Source of the DNA: UBA5066 sp046331465
GTDB taxonomy: Bacteria > Acidobacteriota > Thermoanaerobaculia > UBA5066
DNA length: 64,000 nucleotides
NCBI GenBank assembly: GCA_046331465.1
Contig: JAXLQV010000003.1
Location: forward strand, 558,001-622,000
Direction of reading: 5' to 3'
The translations under genes and the position numbers were made by a program. Position 1 is the stretch's first letter. Every line of letters starts with the position of its first letter. The notes beneath the pieces are model-generated. The model was not told the DNA's origin, did no database searches, and saw only the letters and a program-made list of their open reading frames with translations. Below, in pieces: positions 47,826-56,814 of this stretch.

Positions 47826-49253
47826 TCACGGCTGCAGGGCGTACTCGCGGACGACCCGCGCCGTCCGGTCGACGCCGTCGAGAAAGGCGGGGAGGTAGAT
47901 CCTCTCGTTGTGGCTGTGGATCGTCACGGCGTCCATCAGGTTCACGGCGAAGGGGGAGACGCCGTAGGCGCGGATCCCCTTGGTCCTGAGGTACGCGGAG
48001 TTCGTGTAGCTCCCCGTGAGGACGTACGGGCCGACGTCCGCCCGTTCGACCGGGTCGAGAGCGAGGACCGTGTGGAGCGTCTCCCAGGCGCGCCCCTCCC
48101 GGGCTGCGGGGACGCTGTCGGGCGTGATGTAGCGGAGGGCGAGGCGGACGCGTGCCGGCTCGGCCCAGGCCTGCATCTCCTTCCACCGGCCCTCCGCCGA
48201 CCGGCCGGGGAGGAGCGTCGCGACGACGTCCATCGAGAAGCCCTTCCCCGAGGGGTCCGGTTTGATCTCGCTCCAGTAGTACATGTCGCGGAAGAGGGCG
48301 CGGTAGACCTCCGGGATCTGCTCGTCCAGCTTCCCGGCGCGGACGGCGGCCCGCGCGTCGGACATCTGGTGCCCCCAGAGGTCCGAGCGGGAGGGCGAGA
48401 CGAAGGCGAGGAAGTCCTGGACCTCGTCGCCGACGTGGAACGGCTCTTCCCGCATCTTCCGCTCGAGGAGATTCGAGTACGCGGTGAGGTCCTCCCGCCG
48501 GTCCGCGAATGCCGTCCCGAGGACGTTCGCCTTCTGCAGCACCTCGATGCCGAACCGGCAGATCCGGTCCCCGAGGACCTCGTTCACGCCCCCCTCGGTG
48601 AAGACGTCCGTGACCCCTTCGACGAGGTCCGGCCTGTGGTCGAAGACCCAGCCGAGCCCGATCTTGGGCGTGTACGACTCCTCGCCCGGCTCGGCGACGA
48701 AGAGGATGTCGCGCTCCGGGACGATTCCGTCCCGCCGGAGCGAGGCGATCGCGAGGAAGTCGGCGATCCCCTGCCCCTTCATGTCGAGCGTGCCGCGGCC
48801 GCAGACGTAGTTCTGGAACTTCCCCTTCCCGTCGACCGCGCCGAAGGGGGGAACGTCCCACTCGGCGAGGTTGCCGGGGGGGACGACGTCCATGTGGTGG
48901 AGGAGGACGAGCGCCTCCCCGGGCCGCCGCCCCTTCAGGCGGGCCACGACGATCGGGTGCTCCGGGTCCGAGCCGACGACCTGGAACGGGATCCCCTCGC
49001 AGGCGAGCTTCTCCGTCCAGAAGGCCGCGGTCTCGACGGTCCGCCCCGGCGGGTTGGAGCTGTCGATGCGGACGTACTCGCGGAGGAGCCGGGTCGCTTC
49101 CCGCGTCCGGAGCTCCTCGATGTTGAACTCCGGCACCCTCACGCTCGGGGAGAACGTCCGGAGGAGCGGGGGAAGGCCGAAGACGACCGCCAGGATCGTC
49201 GCCGAGCCTCCGTAGAGGGCGAGGCGCCGCCGGGTGTTCCGGGAGAGCGTCAT
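47826..49253 (-). CDS. M20 family metallopeptidase, membrane-anchored
   Basis: 475 residues. One N-terminal membrane segment (about 12-30), then a catalytic domain with LHHMDVVPP (zinc His and Asp), RGTLDMKGQG (bridging Asp) and EPGEESYT (catalytic Glu pair), then the dimerisation-type lid and a final TIHSHNERI zinc His region. It is likely a periplasmic or outer-face amidohydrolase or peptidase. The ATG overlaps the stop of the preceding YfhO-like gene (ATGA), tying it to the glycan locus. Substrate unknown. Confidence 0.87.
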   Translation of the reverse strand: MTLSRNTRRRLALYGGSATILAVVFGLPPLLRTFSPSVRVPEFNIEELRTREATRLLREYVRIDSSNPPGRTVETAAFWTEKLACEGIPFQVVGSDPEHPIVVARLKGRRPGEALVLLHHMDVVPPGNLAEWDVPPFGAVDGKGKFQNYVCGRGTLDMKGQGIADFLAIASLRRDGIVPERDILFVAEPGEESYTPKIGLGWVFDHRPDLVEGVTDVFTEGGVNEVLGDRICRFGIEVLQKANVLGTAFADRREDLTAYSNLLERKMREEPFHVGDEVQDFLAFVSPSRSDLWGHQMSDARAAVRAGKLDEQIPEVYRALFRDMYYWSEIKPDPSGKGFSMDVVATLLPGRSAEGRWKEMQAWAEPARVRLALRYITPDSVPAAREGRAWETLHTVLALDPVERADVGPYVLTGSYTNSAYLRTKGIRAYGVSPFAVNLMDAVTIHSHNERIYLPAFLDGVDRTARVVREYALQP

Positions 49254-51358
49254 CGCTCTTCCGGGCCTCCCGGAAGGCCGCGGCGCAGGAGAAGGGTCAG
49301 GGCCGTCAGCCCGAGCACCGAGAGCACGGCCGGGATGATCAGCCATGTCCGGGAGGGGCGCAAACGGACGAGGTGCCGGCCCGGCGGGATCGCGATTCCC
49401 GTGAAGCCGGCGTTCGCGTCCTCGACCGGGACCCGGCTTCCGTCGAGGAGGGCCTCGCGCGTCGCCACGAGCGGCCGGCAGACGAGGAGATAGGACGGCC
49501 CGGGGCCGCGCCCCTCCACCTCGAGCTCGAGCGAGGAAGGCCGGTCCGAGACGCGCGAGACCCGTCCGGGGGCCGGCGCGGGACCCTCGCCCGCTCCGGC
49601 AACGAAGGCGCTCGACGCCGGCGCTCCCTCGCCGAGGAACGCCGCCGCGGCCTCGCGGGAATCGCGGGAACGGACGACCCTCTCGACGAAACGGTACGGC
49701 GGGACGGGATCCGCGAAGAGGCGCAACGCCGGGACCGGCGCTCCGCGGGGACCGGCCGCGACCTCCACGCTCCCGAGCGCCCCGGCGGCGCGGGCGAGCG
49801 CCGCCGGGGCCGGGCCGCCCCCGCGCGTCGACTCGAGGAGGAGGACCCACTCGAGCTGGGGGCGCGGGAGGGCCGCGTCGTAGTCCGGCTCGAAGACGGT
49901 CGCGGCCCCGAACCTCCCGGCCGCCCACGGGAACGCCCAGCGGGCCGACTCCGTCCCGGTCTCGCGCGGATCGTCCGTCGCGCCGGAGGAGGGCGGCCGG
50001 TAGGCGACGGCCGGGAAGTAGCGCGGCGGCGCTTCCCCCTCGCGCGGAGCCGGAAGCGCCGAGAGAACGGCGGGACGCTCGGCGAGGACCGACGACGGGG
50101 AGAGCGGGAGGAGCCGTGGGGTGACGGAAGCCCGATCGAGGACGAGCAGGAGCCCGGCGACGACGAAGACGGGAACGGCCCGCCGGGCTCCGGTCGCCCT
50201 CTCGAGCGCCGCCGCGCCGATCGCCGCGAGCCACGCGACGCCGAAGGCGAAGAGGACCGTGTACTTCTCCGGGTAGCGGACGGAGGCGGCGAAGGGGACG
50301 ACGTGGAGGAAGAGCCCGAACAGGGGCGTCGCCGGGCCGAGGGCGAGGAGGACGCCGAGGAGCGTCGTCGCGAGCGGCCTCGCGGCCGCGATGCGCCCGA
50401 CGACGAGGCCGAGGAGGGCGAGGGTCCAGGCGATCCGTCCCGGCGTGAGAGACGGGAAGTAGGGGTAGCCGGGAACGCCGTCGACGCGGAGGACGCGCGT
50501 CCAGTCGGCGACGACGCCGTCGACGAGGAGATCGGGGAGGCGCGAGACGGGGAGCGCGCCCTGCGCCGCGAAGCCGGGGAGGAGCGCGCCCGGGGCGCTC
50601 CTCACGCTCTCGAGGCCCGTCACGACCCAGGTCGCGAGCGCCGGCGCCGCGAGGAGGGCGCCGAGGAGACCCGCCGCGCCCCAGAGCAGGGCCGCGCCGA
50701 GCCTCTCGCGCCTCGCGGGCCGCTCGCCGGGCCCCGCGAGGAGGACGAGGGCGAGGAGAGCGGCGACGACGAGCGGTTCCGGGACCGACGCGACGAGAAG
50801 GAGCGCCGTCGCGAGCGCGAGGAGGGCGACGGAGCGCGCGCTCCGCTCGCGCCGCGCGCGGAGAAGCGCCGCGGCGAACCACGGGAGCGCGGCGTGCGCG
50901 GAGGAGAAGCCGAGAAAGCTCGCCGACGAGGCGGCGACCCCGCCCGCTCCCCAGGCGATCGCCCCGAGCGCCGAGGAGAGCGGCGGCAGCCCCGCGAGGC
51001 GGAGGAAGACGGCGAAGCCGGCGGCACCGGAGAGGACGCGCAGGAGGATCCACGCCTTCGCCGCGAGGGCCGTGGGGAGAAGGAGGAAGAGGACGTTCCC
51101 GGGATCGAACGCCGCCGCGCCGGGCCACGAGAGGAGCGGCAGGCCGCCCCAGCGGAACGGGTCGATCCACGGCATCTCTCCCGACCGGAGGGCGACGGCG
51201 AGCTGCGTCTTCAGCGGGTAGAAGTAGGGGACGAGGTCGCGCCCCGAGGGAACGCCCGGCCCGAGGAGCGTCCGGTAAGGGACGAGGAGGAGAACGAGGG
51301 CCGCGAGGAGCGCGAGCCCGAACGGACGCCGGGCGGCGAGCTCGCGGGGCGCCCTCAT
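49250..51358 (-). CDS. YfhO-like multi-pass membrane protein
   Basis: 702 residues with about 12 membrane segments and a large C-terminal exported domain. N-terminal loop VPSGRDLVPYFYPLKTQLA and the RYPEKYTVLFAFGVAW segment are typical of the YfhO family (GT-C fold). YfhO proteins take a sugar from undecaprenyl-phosphate on the outer side of the membrane and add it to surface polymers. It overlaps both neighbours by 4 bp. It is a paralogue of the genes at 51355-53664 and 61021-63288. Confidence 0.8.
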   Translation of the reverse strand: MRAPRELAARRPFGLALLAALVLLLVPYRTLLGPGVPSGRDLVPYFYPLKTQLAVALRSGEMPWIDPFRWGGLPLLSWPGAAAFDPGNVLFLLLPTALAAKAWILLRVLSGAAGFAVFLRLAGLPPLSSALGAIAWGAGGVAASSASFLGFSSAHAALPWFAAALLRARRERSARSVALLALATALLLVASVPEPLVVAALLALVLLAGPGERPARRERLGAALLWGAAGLLGALLAAPALATWVVTGLESVRSAPGALLPGFAAQGALPVSRLPDLLVDGVVADWTRVLRVDGVPGYPYFPSLTPGRIAWTLALLGLVVGRIAAARPLATTLLGVLLALGPATPLFGLFLHVVPFAASVRYPEKYTVLFAFGVAWLAAIGAAALERATGARRAVPVFVVAGLLLVLDRASVTPRLLPLSPSSVLAERPAVLSALPAPREGEAPPRYFPAVAYRPPSSGATDDPRETGTESARWAFPWAAGRFGAATVFEPDYDAALPRPQLEWVLLLESTRGGGPAPAALARAAGALGSVEVAAGPRGAPVPALRLFADPVPPYRFVERVVRSRDSREAAAAFLGEGAPASSAFVAGAGEGPAPAPGRVSRVSDRPSSLELEVEGRGPGPSYLLVCRPLVATREALLDGSRVPVEDANAGFTGIAIPPGRHLVRLRPSRTWLIIPAVLSVLGLTALTLLLRRGLPGGPEER

Positions 51359-53664
51359 TCCCGCGCCCCGGAACGGAGGAGAAGCGCGGCGGCCGCCAGG
51401 GAGAGGAGCGTGACGGAGAGCCCGGCCGGGAGGAGCGGGTTCTCGTACGAGAGGACGACCTCGTGGCTCCCCGCCGGGACGCGCAGGGCGGTGAGGAAAC
51501 CGTCGGCCCGCAGGCTCTCGACGGCGACGCCGTCGACGGTGGACCTCCACGACGGGTCGAACGTCCGCGCCACGACGAGGAGGCCGCCGGGAGGGTCGAC
51601 GCGGACCCGGAGCCGGTGCCGCCCGTTCGTCCGCTCGAGGACCCAGGCCCTCCCGGCCCCGAACGACTCCGGGGCCGCGGCCCCCTCGAGGACCGTCTCC
51701 TCGAGCGGGTCGGGCGGCGCCGGGGCGAGGAGCCCCGGGGGCGCGAAGAGAGCCCTCCGGACGAAGAGGTGCTCCGGACGCGAGCGGCCGATCGCGACGA
51801 TGCGGCCCCTCCCGAAGCGCGCCGTCTCGCGGACCCCGTCCGGGTCCGCCGACGCGTCGGTCCGCGCCGCCGTCACGCCGATCGTCCGGAGCCGCCGCAC
51901 CTTCTCCTCTCCCCACGGGAGCCGGGCGAGCGCGGCCGCGAACGCGACGGCCGGCGTCGGCGACAGCCGGTCGACGTCGTTGTCGCCGCCATACCGGAGT
52001 CCGAACGCGGCGCCCGTGACGGGCCGGAGCGGGTCGAGCCCGTCCCGCTCGCGCGCGAGCTCCGTCGCCCGCGCCACGTCGTCCGCGCCGTCGGCGTGGA
52101 ACCGCCCCCCCGCGGACGCCGAGAGGGCGGCCGTCACTTCGGGCGAAGGCGAATCGAAGAACCCGGGCGGGCCGGGCGGGGCCGACCCCGCGACGCGACG
52201 CGCCGCGTCGACGAGGAAGACCGCCGCGACGAGGAGCGCCGCGGCCCGCGGGGAGAGCCGCCCCGACCGGACGAGGCGCGGGAGGAGCGCGAGGAGGAGA
52301 GCGGTCGCGACGCCGGCGAAGAGGAGCGGCGCGAGGAGCGCCCCGGCGCGTTCCCCGCTCACCTCGTTTCCCGCGAGCCGGAGCAGCCGAAGGAGGGACG
52401 CCGTGCCGCGGGGCGAGACCGTCGCGAGGAGCGCCGGGAGGCCGAGGAGGGCGGCGAAGAGGCCGCCCGCGCGGGCGAGCCTCCGCGGCGCGCTCTCGTC
52501 CGTCCGGAGGGCGTCGAGGCCGACGGCCGCGGCGGCCGAGAGGCCGAGCGTGGCGAGGATCCACCACTTCTCCGGGTAGCGGAAGACCGGGAGCGCGCCG
52601 AGGAGCGCGCCGACCGGGGGGAGGAAGCGCCCGAACGAGAGGAGCGCCGCGAGGGCCGCGAGGGAGAGAGCGGCGCGGCCGCGCCGGTCGCCGAGCGCGG
52701 CCGCCGCGAGAGCGAGCGGCACAAGGCCGAGCGCGAGGTCGTGGAAGTAGGCGTTCCCCGCGTCGAAGGTCTTCGCGCCCCAGTAGTCCCGGTCGTCCTC
52801 GGCCTGCGGGTCGCCGGTCAGGCGCGGCTCGAGGAGCGTGAGGAGACGCGCCGGGCGGACCGACCAGAAGAGCGCCCCCTCCTCGGCCCGCATCTGCGCG
52901 GCGCGGGCGGAGCGGCGCAGCTCGCCCGCCGTCGGGAGGAGCTGGACCGAGGCGACGCCGGCCGAGAGGAGCGCCGCCGCCGCGAGGGCCGCGAGGCGCC
53001 GCCGCGCGGCGCCGGCACGGCCGGCCCGCCCGTCGAGGAGCGCCCGCCCGATCGCGAGCGCGGCGACGCCGGCCGCCCCGGTGGCGGTGACGACCGGCTC
53101 GCCGCCGAGGAACGAGACGCCGAGAGCGAGCCCGGCGACGGCGACCCGCCGCCGCGTCCCCCGCCCGTCCGCCGGGTCGAGCGTGCCGGCCGCGACGAGC
53201 GCGAGCGGGAGCGGCGCGAGCGAGGCGACCGTCGTGAAGAGGAACGGGACCGTCTGGAAGACCCCGGAGAAGAGGAGGACGAGCCCTCCCGCGAGCGAGG
53301 CGCCCCTCGTGACGCCGAGCCACCGGAGGGCGGCGTACGCGAGGAGGAGGACGAGGGCGACGTGGAGGAGGAAGAGGCCCGTCGTGCCGGCGATCGGCAC
53401 GAGCCACGTCCCGGGCCAGAAAACGGCGGCGTTCGGGTTCGCGGCGAGCGCCCGCCCGGCGCCTGAGGCGTCGTTCCAGAGCGGGAGCTCGGCGGCCGAG
53501 AGGAGCCGCGCCACGAGACGCCGCAGCGGCACGAAGAAGAACACGGCGTCGCGTCCGACGACGCTCCCGCCGGAGAGGTAGCCGTGGAAGCGGAGGGCGG
53601 CGGCGCCGAGGAGAGCCGCCGGCGCGGCGAGGGGAGCCAGGCGGGCGAGTCGCCCCGACGTCAC
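51355..53664 (-). CDS. YfhO-like multi-pass membrane protein
   Basis: 769 residues from the GTG at 53664 (GTGA overlap with the upstream stop). Same layout as its downstream neighbour: GRDAVFFFVPLRRLVA loop, about 12 membrane segments, FRYPEKWWILATLGLS, and a C-terminal beta domain ending FDPSWRSTVDGV...VPAGSHEVVLSYENP followed by a last membrane helix, which is the characteristic end of YfhO. Predicted polyprenyl-phosphate-sugar-dependent glycosyltransferase; the acceptor is unknown. Confidence 0.83.
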   Translation of the reverse strand: MTSGRLARLAPLAAPAALLGAAALRFHGYLSGGSVVGRDAVFFFVPLRRLVARLLSAAELPLWNDASGAGRALAANPNAAVFWPGTWLVPIAGTTGLFLLHVALVLLLAYAALRWLGVTRGASLAGGLVLLFSGVFQTVPFLFTTVASLAPLPLALVAAGTLDPADGRGTRRRVAVAGLALGVSFLGGEPVVTATGAAGVAALAIGRALLDGRAGRAGAARRRLAALAAAALLSAGVASVQLLPTAGELRRSARAAQMRAEEGALFWSVRPARLLTLLEPRLTGDPQAEDDRDYWGAKTFDAGNAYFHDLALGLVPLALAAAALGDRRGRAALSLAALAALLSFGRFLPPVGALLGALPVFRYPEKWWILATLGLSAAAAVGLDALRTDESAPRRLARAGGLFAALLGLPALLATVSPRGTASLLRLLRLAGNEVSGERAGALLAPLLFAGVATALLLALLPRLVRSGRLSPRAAALLVAAVFLVDAARRVAGSAPPGPPGFFDSPSPEVTAALSASAGGRFHADGADDVARATELARERDGLDPLRPVTGAAFGLRYGGDNDVDRLSPTPAVAFAAALARLPWGEEKVRRLRTIGVTAARTDASADPDGVRETARFGRGRIVAIGRSRPEHLFVRRALFAPPGLLAPAPPDPLEETVLEGAAAPESFGAGRAWVLERTNGRHRLRVRVDPPGGLLVVARTFDPSWRSTVDGVAVESLRADGFLTALRVPAGSHEVVLSYENPLLPAGLSVTLLSLAAAALLLRSGARE

Positions 53665-55064
53665 GCCTTCCGCGCCAGGACGAGGAGCGACATCCCGAAC
53701 GACGGCTCGGCCGTCTCCTCGAGCTTGAGCAGCGGGAGCATCCACCGGAAGACCGCGAGCTGCCCCTTCGGGAGGACCGTCCGCTTGAGCACCCTCGAGT
53801 TCAGCCACCAGCCGAGGACGCCCGGGCGGTTGAGGAACCTCGCCTTCTCGACCTCGAACCCCGCTGCGGCGACGAGGCGCGTCAGCGCCTCCCTGTCGTA
53901 GCGGCGGTAGTGATGGAGGTGGACGTCGAGCGTCCCGTAGAGCGCGGGGAGAGCCGGGACGAGGAGGACGAGGCGTCCCCCCTTCGGGAGGATCGACGCG
54001 AAGTCGCGAAGCGTCCGGGCGTCGTCCTCGATGTGCTCGAGGACGTTGAGGCAGACGACCGTGTCGAGCTCCTCGCGGAGGAGCTCCTCGCGCTCGCTCT
54101 CGGCGAGCGGGAAGCGGAACGAGCCGGTCCTCACGTTCGGGGCGCTCTCGAACCGCTGCTTCAGCTCGCGGACGTAGTGGACCTCGACGTCCGAGGCGAC
54201 GACGCGCTCGCGGTCGGCGAAGAACCGGGTCTGGTTCCCGACGCCCGACCCGACCTCGAGGATCCTCTTCCCGAGCGCGCCGTCGAAGCGGGCGTGGAGC
54301 CAGGCGTTGTACGGCGCGAGCTTCTCCATCCTCCGGAGCGTCATCGCGCCGACGTCGCCCCGGGGAGCTTCCCAGCGGAAGAACTTGAGGATGACCCAGA
54401 CGGCCTGGAGGGCGTCCTTGAAGCCGATCTTCTTCCCCTCCTCGTACGTCCGGCCGTGGTACGAGATCGGGACCTCGAAGATCCGCGCCCGCATCCGGGC
54501 GACCTTGCAGGTGATCTCGGGCTCGATGCCGAACCGCTTCGACTGCAGGTCGAGCCGGTCGACGACCGAGCGCGTCATCACCTTGTAGCAGGTCTCCATG
54601 TCCGTCAGGTTCAGGTTCGTGAACATGTTGGACATGAGCGTCAGGAGGCTGTTCCCGACCGTGTGCCAGAAGTAGAGGACGCGGTGCCCTCCCGGGTGGC
54701 CGAGGAAGCGGGAGCCGTAGACGATGTCGGCCTCCCCCTCCAGGATCGGCCGGAGGAGGACGGCGTACTCCCTCGGGTCGTACTCGAGGTCGGCGTCCTG
54801 GATGACGACGAGGTCGCCCGTCGAGGCCCGCATCCCCGTCCAGACCGCGGCCCCCTTCCCCATGTTCTGAGGCTGGAAGACGGCCCGCACGCCGTTCTTG
54901 CCGTCCAGCTCGCGGAGGATGTCGCGCGTGCCGTCGGTGGAGCCGTCGTCGACGATCACGAGCTCCTTCTCGATCGGGCCGAGGTCGACGGCGAGGACTC
55001 TCCCGACGATCTCCCGAAGCGTCTTCCGCTCGTTGTAGGCGGGCATGATGATCGACAGCTTCAC
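53661..55064 (-). CDS. DPM-like glycosyltransferase fused to methyltransferase
   Basis: 467 residues, GTG start. Residues 1-235 are a GT2 domain of the polyprenyl-phosphate mannose synthase type (SIIMPAYNERKTL, IVDDGSTDGT, IQDADLEYDP as the metal-binding DAD, then YGSRF). Residues about 260-467 are a class I SAM methyltransferase (ILEVGSGVGNQT, LNVLEHIEDD). The fusion would load a sugar on a polyprenyl phosphate and methylate the sugar or a partner. It is translationally coupled to a GT39 gene upstream and a YfhO-like gene downstream. Confidence 0.88.
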   Translation of the reverse strand: MKLSIIMPAYNERKTLREIVGRVLAVDLGPIEKELVIVDDGSTDGTRDILRELDGKNGVRAVFQPQNMGKGAAVWTGMRASTGDLVVIQDADLEYDPREYAVLLRPILEGEADIVYGSRFLGHPGGHRVLYFWHTVGNSLLTLMSNMFTNLNLTDMETCYKVMTRSVVDRLDLQSKRFGIEPEITCKVARMRARIFEVPISYHGRTYEEGKKIGFKDALQAVWVILKFFRWEAPRGDVGAMTLRRMEKLAPYNAWLHARFDGALGKRILEVGSGVGNQTRFFADRERVVASDVEVHYVRELKQRFESAPNVRTGSFRFPLAESEREELLREELDTVVCLNVLEHIEDDARTLRDFASILPKGGRLVLLVPALPALYGTLDVHLHHYRRYDREALTRLVAAAGFEVEKARFLNRPGVLGWWLNSRVLKRTVLPKGQLAVFRWMLPLLKLEETAEPSFGMSLLVLARKA

Positions 55065-56788
55065 GGCAGCGGGGTCCTCTCCTCGGGGAGGCGGTACAGG
55101 AGGATCGAGTATCCCACGCGTCCCACCGGCGTCCCGCGCTCGCGGACGGTCCGGCGGAGCCGTTCGTAACCCGCCGCGCGGGCGACGTCGCCGCGGAAGA
55201 GCATCAGCTCGGGCCCGGCGGCGAGGAGGAACGAGGAGACGGCGTAGAGGCCCGGAGCGAGCTCCGTCCGCGCCGCGTCGAAGAGGCGGGCCTTCGGAAG
55301 GTGGTACGGCACGTACGCACCGCCGAAATAGGCGACGGTCGTTGCGTCGGCCTCTCCCCGGCGCTCGAGCTCGATCGCGAGGCGGTCGAGGTCCTGCCCC
55401 CAGTCGAGGTTCGAGTCGTTCAGCCAGAGGTGCCCATTGGCGGGTCCGCCGGCCGCGAGGTTGAAGAACGAGACCTCGTGAGGATGGACCGCGAGCGTCT
55501 CGGCGGCCTGGAGGAGCCCGAGGCCGAGGAGCGTGGCGGCCGCCGCACGCCCGGGAAGGCCGCGGACGACCGCGACGGCCGCGCCGACCGCGAGGAACGG
55601 CACCGCGGGGAGGACGTGCCGGACCCCGATGTTGTAGCTCGACGAGACGCTCGCGAGGAAGACGTAGGCCGGCGGCAGGAGGAAGACGAGGGCGCCGAAC
55701 CGGGACCGTGCGCGCCGCGAGAGGGCGAGCGCCGCGGCGAGGAGGAGGGCGAGGAGGAAGCCGAGCGACGACTTCACGAGGAACGCGACGGGGAAGTAGG
55801 CCGCGAAGCCGTCGACGGAGACCTCTCCCCGGAAGACGTTCACCCCGCCGCCGCGCCGGTTCTGCTCGGCGATCCCCGCGAGGCCCGCGACGTAGTGCCC
55901 GGCGGGGGGGAGGAGGCGCGAGAGCGCGGCGACCCGCTCCACGGTCCCGGCCGAGACGAGCCGGCTCTTCAGGAAGAGCCGCGCCGAGCGCTCCGCCTCG
56001 GCGGCGTCCATGTTCCGCATCGAGGCCGCGTAGACGCCGAGGAGGACGGCGACGCCGACGGCGGCGGCGAGCGCGAGGCCCCCGAGCGGCGCGAGCGACA
56101 TCCGGCCCGTCTCCCTCTTCTGCAGGAGGATCCACGCGAGGACGAGGACGAGGAGGATCGGGCCGAGGAAGACGGACGTGAACTTCGCGGCGAGGGAGAG
56201 GCCGAGGAGGAGGCCGGTCCCCGCCCAGCGGGGCCGCGACGGACGGCGGAGCGCCGCGTACGCCGCGGCAACCGTGGCGAAGAAGCCGAGCGCCGCCGCG
56301 ACGTCCGTGTGGAGGAAGCTCGCGTGGGCCACGAGCGTCGGCTCGAAGGCGAGGAGGAGCGCGGCCCCGAGCCCCGCGAGAGGGCCCGCGGCCCGCCACG
56401 CGACGGAGGCCGCGAGGAGGACGAGCGCGACGTGGAGGAGCGGGAACGGCCGGCGCGCCGCGGCGAGGAGCCGGCCCGGCGGGATCGCGTTGCGGTAGAG
56501 GAACGGCTGCGGCGACTCGGCGGCCGCGAACGAGAACGGCTTCGGCAGGAGCGGGGGCCGGGCCCCCGCGAGCCCCGCCGAGGCGCCGGCGACGAGCTTG
56601 ACGAGCGGCGGGTGCTCGAGGTTCGCCCAGTAGGTCCCCGAGAGGGCGTACTCGCAGCCGGCGAGCGCGTGAAACGGCTCGTCCATCGTGGCGCTGTCGA
56701 GCCTCTGGTGGTCGACGACGAGGCCGGCGCCCAGGAGGGCGAGGAGGACGATGCCCGCCGCCGCGGCTCGGCTTGCCGGTCGCGTCAT
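55061..56788 (-). CDS. GT39-like membrane glycosyltransferase
   Basis: 575 residues, about 10-11 membrane segments. The first periplasmic loop carries MDEPFHALAGCEYALSG and NLEHPPLVKLV, the D-E plus EHPP pattern of PMT/GT39 enzymes, and the C-terminal loop has WLNDSNLDWGQDLDRLA. Expected to transfer a sugar from a polyprenyl-phosphate donor. It is the first gene of a six-gene minus-strand run and diverges from the STT3-like gene with only 26 bp between starts. Confidence 0.85.
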   Translation of the reverse strand: MTRPASRAAAAGIVLLALLGAGLVVDHQRLDSATMDEPFHALAGCEYALSGTYWANLEHPPLVKLVAGASAGLAGARPPLLPKPFSFAAAESPQPFLYRNAIPPGRLLAAARRPFPLLHVALVLLAASVAWRAAGPLAGLGAALLLAFEPTLVAHASFLHTDVAAALGFFATVAAAYAALRRPSRPRWAGTGLLLGLSLAAKFTSVFLGPILLVLVLAWILLQKRETGRMSLAPLGGLALAAAVGVAVLLGVYAASMRNMDAAEAERSARLFLKSRLVSAGTVERVAALSRLLPPAGHYVAGLAGIAEQNRRGGGVNVFRGEVSVDGFAAYFPVAFLVKSSLGFLLALLLAAALALSRRARSRFGALVFLLPPAYVFLASVSSSYNIGVRHVLPAVPFLAVGAAVAVVRGLPGRAAAATLLGLGLLQAAETLAVHPHEVSFFNLAAGGPANGHLWLNDSNLDWGQDLDRLAIELERRGEADATTVAYFGGAYVPYHLPKARLFDAARTELAPGLYAVSSFLLAAGPELMLFRGDVARAAGYERLRRTVRERGTPVGRVGYSILLYRLPEERTPLP

Positions 56789-56801
56789 TCCGCCGGGAGT
56801 G

Positions 56802-56807
56802 TAAGAC
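56802..56807 (+). promoter_or_regulatory. -10-like hexamer TAAGAC, leaderless type
   Basis: TAAGAC ends 7 bp before the ATG of the STT3-like gene, within the 26-bp gap to the divergent GT39-like gene. Confidence 0.35.
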
Positions 56808-56814
56808 TCCGGGG

